Source of the DNA: an uncultured Eggerthella sp.
GTDB taxonomy: Bacteria > Actinomycetota > Coriobacteriia > Coriobacteriales > Eggerthellaceae
Direction: 5' to 3'
Assembly (NCBI GenBank): GCA_900556585.1
Contig: USPD01000008.1
Location: 1 to 45,506 of the forward strand
Length of the DNA stretch: 45,506 nt
The notes under the pieces are model-generated. The model did not search any database. It saw nothing but the letters and a program-made list of their open reading frames with translations, and was not told the origin of the DNA. Every line of letters starts with the position of its first letter. Position 1 is the first letter of the stretch. The translations under genes were made by a program, and so were the position numbers. Below, piece after piece: positions 42,043 through 45,506 of this stretch.

Positions 42043-42936
42043 ATGAATGTAGCGATTCTTGCTGACTTTACTACTGCTTCTACTGAAGCAACAACTATAG
42101 CTGCCGCTTTAGAAAAGCACGAACATCAGGTAGAGGTATTTGATGTTGATAGTGAAATAGTGGCAACACTCCAAACGAAGCGTCCAGATATTTGCTGCAT
42201 AGCGCCCAAAACCAAAGGGTCGCAGGGGGCATTGCAGGAAATACTTGAGTTGGTTCGAATTCCTTATCTTGGCTCTAATGCGCAAGCTCTTTCACTGAGT
42301 GCCGATAGTAAGTTAAGCATGTTTTCAATGCACCGCTTTGCTGAAGCTTCGGAAGAAGAAGTAACGGTTGAATCGTTAACAAGCTTTTCTTTGTCTTCTG
42401 AAATGCTTTCGGGCAATAAAGAAGCACTCGCTGCGTTATGTGAGGATCGAATTCCTGGTGGATATCCTATTGAAGTGATGCCGTTGGGTAAAGCATCAAT
42501 CCTGGCAAATAACAAGCAGGATCTTCTTGCAGCTTTTGATGCCTGCGAACAATTCGGATGTGTGGTTCGCCAATGGATTGAAGGCGTGCGTCTTTCGGTT
42601 GCGGTAATAGGTACTGGCTGGGATGCGCACGTGTTGCCTCCCGTTGAAATAACGGAAAATGAATTCATAGCTCCTGTTCGTTTGAATTCTCTTTCTGGGG
42701 ATGAAAGCGTTGCTCAGGCTATTCGTAGCGAGGTCGAGCGTTGTGCCTTTGAGCTGTGTCTTTCGTTGGGATTGCGTGATTTTGGGCTTGTTCATATGAT
42801 TTGGGATGGAGCGCAAGTTCGTGTTTTAGGGGTTGAAGCGCTTCCAAGTATGGAGAGCGGTACGGTCTTTGAAAAAGCTTGCAAAGCCGCAGGTCTTTCC
42901 TTGGGTGGAGTATTAGATCGTTTGGTTTCGCTGTAG
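42043..42936 (+). CDS. D-Ala-D-Ala ligase-like ATP-grasp protein with degenerate active site
   Basis: A 297-residue protein with the D-alanine-D-alanine ligase outline. The N-terminal lobe ends in GSQGALQEILELVRIPYLGSNAQALSLSADK-like text (here GALQEILE, IPYLGSNAQAL, SADSK), and the C-terminal ends LPSMESGTVFEKACKAAGLS. Key residues are missing. Comparing with E. coli DdlB (from memory): D257 corresponds to H251, E270 to G263, N272 to E265, and the GSSVGV loop is replaced by GKASIL. All three magnesium ligands are thus changed, so normal ligase activity is unlikely. It starts at ATG 42043 behind AAAGGA (42031-42036), 19 bases after the CphA-N-like gene. It may bind a ligand, act in a partner complex, or have a changed chemistry. 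Confidence 0.8.
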   Translation: MNVAILADFTTASTEATTIAAALEKHEHQVEVFDVDSEIVATLQTKRPDICCIAPKTKGSQGALQEILELVRIPYLGSNAQALSLSADSKLSMFSMHRFAEASEEEVTVESLTSFSLSSEMLSGNKEALAALCEDRIPGGYPIEVMPLGKASILANNKQDLLAAFDACEQFGCVVRQWIEGVRLSVAVIGTGWDAHVLPPVEITENEFIAPVRLNSLSGDESVAQAIRSEVERCAFELCLSLGLRDFGLVHMIWDGAQVRVLGVEALPSMESGTVFEKACKAAGLSLGGVLDRLVSL

Positions 42937-43057
42937 GTATTTCGTATCGAATTGGAAACAAGTCGTTACCATTCATGTTTTTCCAAATAAGCACCAAACA
43001 TCCACGTATAATAGAATTATTAGATATCGCAAGAATGATGTCGGAAGGGTGTTCAAG

Positions 43058-43681
43058 ATGGGTAAATTAGCTACGTTTATTGTTGGCGGTCTTGTTGGTG
43101 CAGCCGCTGGTCTGCTGCTTTCTCCCCGTTCAGGTGAAGAAAATCGTGCAAAGCTTTCTGCTGCTTTGAACGAAAACGTAAAAATTGAAGTACCTGCTGG
43201 CGTACAGGAAAAGGCAGGTCAGTTTGTAGGTGTTGCAGCTACCACTTCGCAAAAGGTAATCAACACCGTGGTAGACAATGGCTCTGATGCTTATAAGAAT
43301 GTTGTTTCTCGCGTCAACCAGAATCCTACCGTTCAAGCTTTCAATGACAATGGCGATGAACTTCGTCAAAAGATTGATGCTGCCCGTGAGCGCATTGCAA
43401 CTCAGGTAGCAAAAAATGCTGAAGCTGCTCGTGATGCAGCAGTGGACAAAGTTCCTGTTGTTATTGATGCTGCACAAAACGCTAAAGTAGCTGCTCAAAA
43501 TGCGGGCACTGTTGTAGCAGGTGCTGCACAAACCGCAGGTGCCGCAGTAGCAGGCGCCGCTCAGAATGCTGGTACCGTAGTGGCTGGTGCTGCTACTACT
43601 GCAAAAGATGCAGTAGCAGGTGCTGCTTCTACCGTTTCAGCAAAAATTAACCCTTCTGGTAACGATAAAGATACCGAGTAG
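43058..43681 (+). CDS. YtxH-like protein with Ala-rich 11-residue repeats
   Basis: A 207-residue protein. It opens with the YtxH-type glycine-rich membrane segment (KLATFIVGGLVGAAAGLLLSP, about 3-23) and SGEENR. A long amphipathic helix region follows, and then four tandem 11-residue units, AAQNAGTVVAG / AAQTAGAAVAG / AAQNAGTVVAG / AATTAKDAVAG (43490-43621), and an AAST stub. The 11-residue period is typical of surface-binding helices such as apolipoprotein- or LEA-like proteins. YtxH proteins are general-stress membrane proteins in Bacillus; the function here is unknown. ATG 43058 follows GGAAGGG (43043-43049). Confidence 0.82.
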   Translation: MGKLATFIVGGLVGAAAGLLLSPRSGEENRAKLSAALNENVKIEVPAGVQEKAGQFVGVAATTSQKVINTVVDNGSDAYKNVVSRVNQNPTVQAFNDNGDELRQKIDAARERIATQVAKNAEAARDAAVDKVPVVIDAAQNAKVAAQNAGTVVAGAAQTAGAAVAGAAQNAGTVVAGAATTAKDAVAGAASTVSAKINPSGNDKDTE

Positions 43682-43762
43682 GATCATTTAATCAACAAAA
43701 CGAACACGGTTGACGGGCGTATAGCTATTATGTGCTTGAATACAAAGTGAGTTCGGCTTATG

Positions 43763-43792
43763 AGATGGCGGCTTATTAGTCGCCATCTGTTG
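43763..43792 (+). terminator. Possible terminator after the YtxH-like gene
   Basis: AGATGGCG (43763-43770) and CGCCATCT (43781-43788) form a perfect 8-bp stem with a 10-base loop. The following GTTGTAAT is only weakly T-rich. Confidence 0.5.
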
Positions 43793-43825
43793 TAATGAGA
43801 CAATTTTGGAATGACACAGTTTTTG

Positions 43826-43853
43826 TTTACTGTCTAAGCTGAACACCTATACG
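43826..43853 (+). promoter_or_regulatory. Putative promoter of the PRC-barrel gene
   Basis: TTTACT (43826-43831), a 16-base spacer and TATACG (43848-43853) immediately before the ribosome site of the gene at 43868. This would give a very short leader, so the call is tentative. Confidence 0.3.
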
Positions 43854-43867
43854 ACAGGACGAAGTTT

Positions 43868-44671
43868 ATGAAAAAGAGCGAATATAAAATAAGCGAATTG
43901 CGCAATGCACCCGTATTTACTATGGGTAAAAAACTCAAGCGCATAGGAAAGGTGCATTCGGTTATTTTTCATCCACATAAACGTCGCGTAGTGGGCTTTA
44001 CGGTAAAGCGTCCTGATATTGCTTTGATGATGCATCGGTCAGACTTGTTTGTAGCTTTCGATGGGTTTGATGTTGAAGAGGGATCGATCGTAATTGATGA
44101 AGCGAAGGGAACTACGGGTTCTGCGGCTTGCAAACGTTTAGGAGTTTCTTGGGATGACTGCGTTATTTGGCAGGGACTTCCTTTAATGACTGAAGACGGT
44201 AAGCGCTGCGGTTTGGTAGGTGACGTTCTTTTTGCTACTGAAGATGGGGCAGTTAAGTCGCTTTTTATAGATAAGGGAACTTCGGCAGGTGCACTTTTAG
44301 GTGTGGCAGAAATCCCTGCTAGCTATATTTTGGGCTTCAAGTTAGGAGTGGGCGATAAGCTTTCGGCTGCTAATGAGGAAGACTTTTTGCACGGTGCCAT
44401 TATCTTGTCTGATGAAGCTCTTGCTATTCAAGCTCAAGGTGGACTAGCGGAACGTGCTGGCAAGGCAAGCGCCGTAGTGGGACACAAGGCTTCTCAGGCT
44501 TTCGAAAAGGCTAAACCAGTTGCGTCGAATGTTGCGCAAAAAACGGGCGATGCTGTGAATAAAGGTGCTTATTCGTTTGGAAAACAACTTTCGAAAACAA
44601 AGGGAATGTTTTCTGCGTTTAAGGAAGAATACAACAAAGCTCGCTTCGGTGAAGATAACGAGGAAAAATGA
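43868..44671 (+). CDS. PRC-barrel domain protein
   Basis: A 267-residue protein with two PRC-barrel-like beta segments. The first is residues 5-75 (ELRNAPVFTMGKKLKRIGKVHSV), and the second near 112-160 (GLPLMTEDGKRCGLVGDVLFATEDGAV). A basic, Ala/Lys-rich helical tail follows (AGKASAVVGHKASQAFEKAKPVASNVAQKTG in part). PRC-barrel domains appear in RNA-processing and photosynthetic proteins and often in small stress proteins; the function here is unknown. The stop overlaps the next gene by 4 bases (ATGA), so the two are coupled. ATG 43868 follows AGGACGAAG (43856-43864). Confidence 0.82.
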   Translation: MKKSEYKISELRNAPVFTMGKKLKRIGKVHSVIFHPHKRRVVGFTVKRPDIALMMHRSDLFVAFDGFDVEEGSIVIDEAKGTTGSAACKRLGVSWDDCVIWQGLPLMTEDGKRCGLVGDVLFATEDGAVKSLFIDKGTSAGALLGVAEIPASYILGFKLGVGDKLSAANEEDFLHGAIILSDEALAIQAQGGLAERAGKASAVVGHKASQAFEKAKPVASNVAQKTGDAVNKGAYSFGKQLSKTKGMFSAFKEEYNKARFGEDNEEK

Positions 44672-45506
44672 GCAATTCTCAAAATACTTATGAAGAACAG
44701 CAGGTAAATAATGTGCGCGGCAATGATGGCCAGGCATCCAGTGCGGACGGTCGAGTGCTTGGCGAAGATAGTCAAGCGTCTAGCGCGAGCAATCAAACAC
44801 TCCGTGGTGTCAGCCAGACATCCAGTGCGAACAGCCAAGTTCTCAATAAGGACGAGAATGGCAAGGCAGCGTATAAAATGATATTCGGTCACAAAGTAAG
44901 CGTTGCCGATATTTTTAAGTTGTTAGGCCTTTTGGCTTTTATCGTCATTATTGGATTAATCGTTTACGCTCTGTGGCCTAGCTTATCTCGGATTTTTGAG
45001 CCCAATGGAACTGACAAAGTAATTGAAAGCATTCAGAGTCAAGGTGCCTTCGGCGTTTTGATGCTGCTGGGTTTGCAATTTTTGCAGGTTGTTGTTGCTT
45101 TCATTCCGGGCGAGGTAGTGCAGGTTGCCGCTGGTATACTGTATGGTCCTTGGTTGGGATCTCTCATTATTCTGTTTGGATGTGTTGTTTCTAGTGCGGT
45201 AATTTATGAGCTTGTGCACCGCTTAGGCGCGCCTTTCGTGCGTGACATGATTAGCAAGGAACACCTAGAAAAGTTCTATACGTTTGAGCAATCGGGCAAA
45301 CTAAACGTTGTCGTATTTATTTTATTCTTGATTCCCGCTATGCCTAAAGATGTTTTTACATACTTGGTGCCCCTGACCAATATGCGCATGCGCACCTTTT
45401 TAATTCTTACGACAATTGGTCGAATCCCTGGCGTTCTAATTTCTACCTATGCTGCAGCTGGATTGGCAGAAGGTGAAATAACTACAAGTTTGATTATCTT
45501 TGGAGT
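44668..45506 (+). CDS. TVP38/TMEM64-family membrane protein, cut by the window end
   Basis: Open from ATG 44668 to the end of the window (279 codons, no stop yet). The cytoplasmic N-terminus holds three tandem 14-residue units of 42 bp each (44728-44769, 44770-44811, 44812-44853): GQASSADGRVLGED, SQASSASNQTLRGV, SQTSSANSQVLNKD. Membrane helices follow, with the DedA/TVP38 core: FIPGEVVQVAAGILYGP-type segment (key part PGEVVQVAAG-LYGPWLG), then FLIPAMPKDVFTYLVPLT and IGRIPGVLISTYAA. Family members are thought to act in lipid scrambling or membrane protein traffic; the role here is inferred. Overlap ATGA with the PRC-barrel gene. Confidence 0.9.
   Translation, partial: MSNSQNTYEEQQVNNVRGNDGQASSADGRVLGEDSQASSASNQTLRGVSQTSSANSQVLNKDENGKAAYKMIFGHKVSVADIFKLLGLLAFIVIIGLIVYALWPSLSRIFEPNGTDKVIESIQSQGAFGVLMLLGLQFLQVVVAFIPGEVVQVAAGILYGPWLGSLIILFGCVVSSAVIYELVHRLGAPFVRDMISKEHLEKFYTFEQSGKLNVVVFILFLIPAMPKDVFTYLVPLTNMRMRTFLILTTIGRIPGVLISTYAAAGLAEGEITTSLIIFG

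Overview
The window reads as chromosomal DNA of an anaerobic Gram-positive bacterium. My best guess is an Actinomycetota of the class Coriobacteriia with moderate G+C. This rests on style and gene content (superoxide reductase for oxygen defence, a complete F-type ATP synthase operon, DnaE with an intact-looking PHP domain, GTG/TTG starts behind strong AAGGAGG-type ribosome sites, small Coriobacteriia-like membrane proteins) and not on a marker gene such as rRNA. No tRNA, rRNA, CRISPR array, prophage or insertion sequence was recognised. Nearly all genes lie on the + strand; the exceptions are a phospholipase-like gene (33533-34471) and a two-gene unit (37910-38973).

Region by region. 1-2.4 kb: family 4 uracil-DNA glycosylase, NifU-like Fe-S protein, a cysteine-rich mini-protein and the lipoprotein-processing enzyme Lgt. 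2.6-6.4 kb: superoxide reductase and two different FAD-dependent oxidoreductases. 6.5-9.5 kb: threonylcarbamoyl-AMP synthase, an alpha/beta hydrolase, RpiB, and a lipoprotein gene whose signal peptide appears to be split by a one-base frameshift. 9.6-12.4 kb: one-carbon and pyrimidine metabolism (GlyA, Upp, dCMP deaminase). 12.5-19.9 kb: ATP synthase operon in the order I-like, a, c, b, delta, alpha, gamma, beta, epsilon, closed by a strong terminator. It is followed at 20.2 kb by a second, separately placed epsilon-subunit gene. 20.9-28.3 kb: DnaE, TruA, a sodium-dependent (NSS) transporter and YchF. 28.5-31.4 kb: an aldo/keto reductase with ferredoxin tail, LarB, and a LarC limited to its N-terminal half. 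31.4-36.1 kb: a Ser/Thr kinase fused to a polytopic membrane domain, a convergent zinc-dependent phospholipase C-like gene, and an Atg22-like MFS transporter preceded by a degenerate ~37-bp tandem array. 36.1-39.0 kb: a DUF2797-like gene, a ~150-bp inverted-repeat element, an odd TGC/CTG-rich stretch, a pyridoxal kinase and a small membrane protein. 39.1-45.5 kb: SerS followed by a run of accessory genes: an anchored Q/K-rich protein, a stand-alone cyanophycin-synthetase N-domain-like protein, a D-Ala-D-Ala-ligase-like ATP-grasp protein that has lost its metal ligands, an 11-mer-repeat YtxH-like protein, a PRC-barrel protein and a TVP38/TMEM64 membrane protein cut by the window end.

The most unusual content is the 40.4-42.9 kb group. 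Three translationally close genes pair a CphA N-domain-like protein (HxxEH motif kept) with a degenerate Ddl-type ATP-grasp partner, and no Mur-ligase half is present in the window. Other points for follow-up are the second AtpC, the frameshifted lipoprotein, the half-length LarC, the kinase/membrane fusion, and the two non-coding repeat structures at 34.6 and 37.5 kb.
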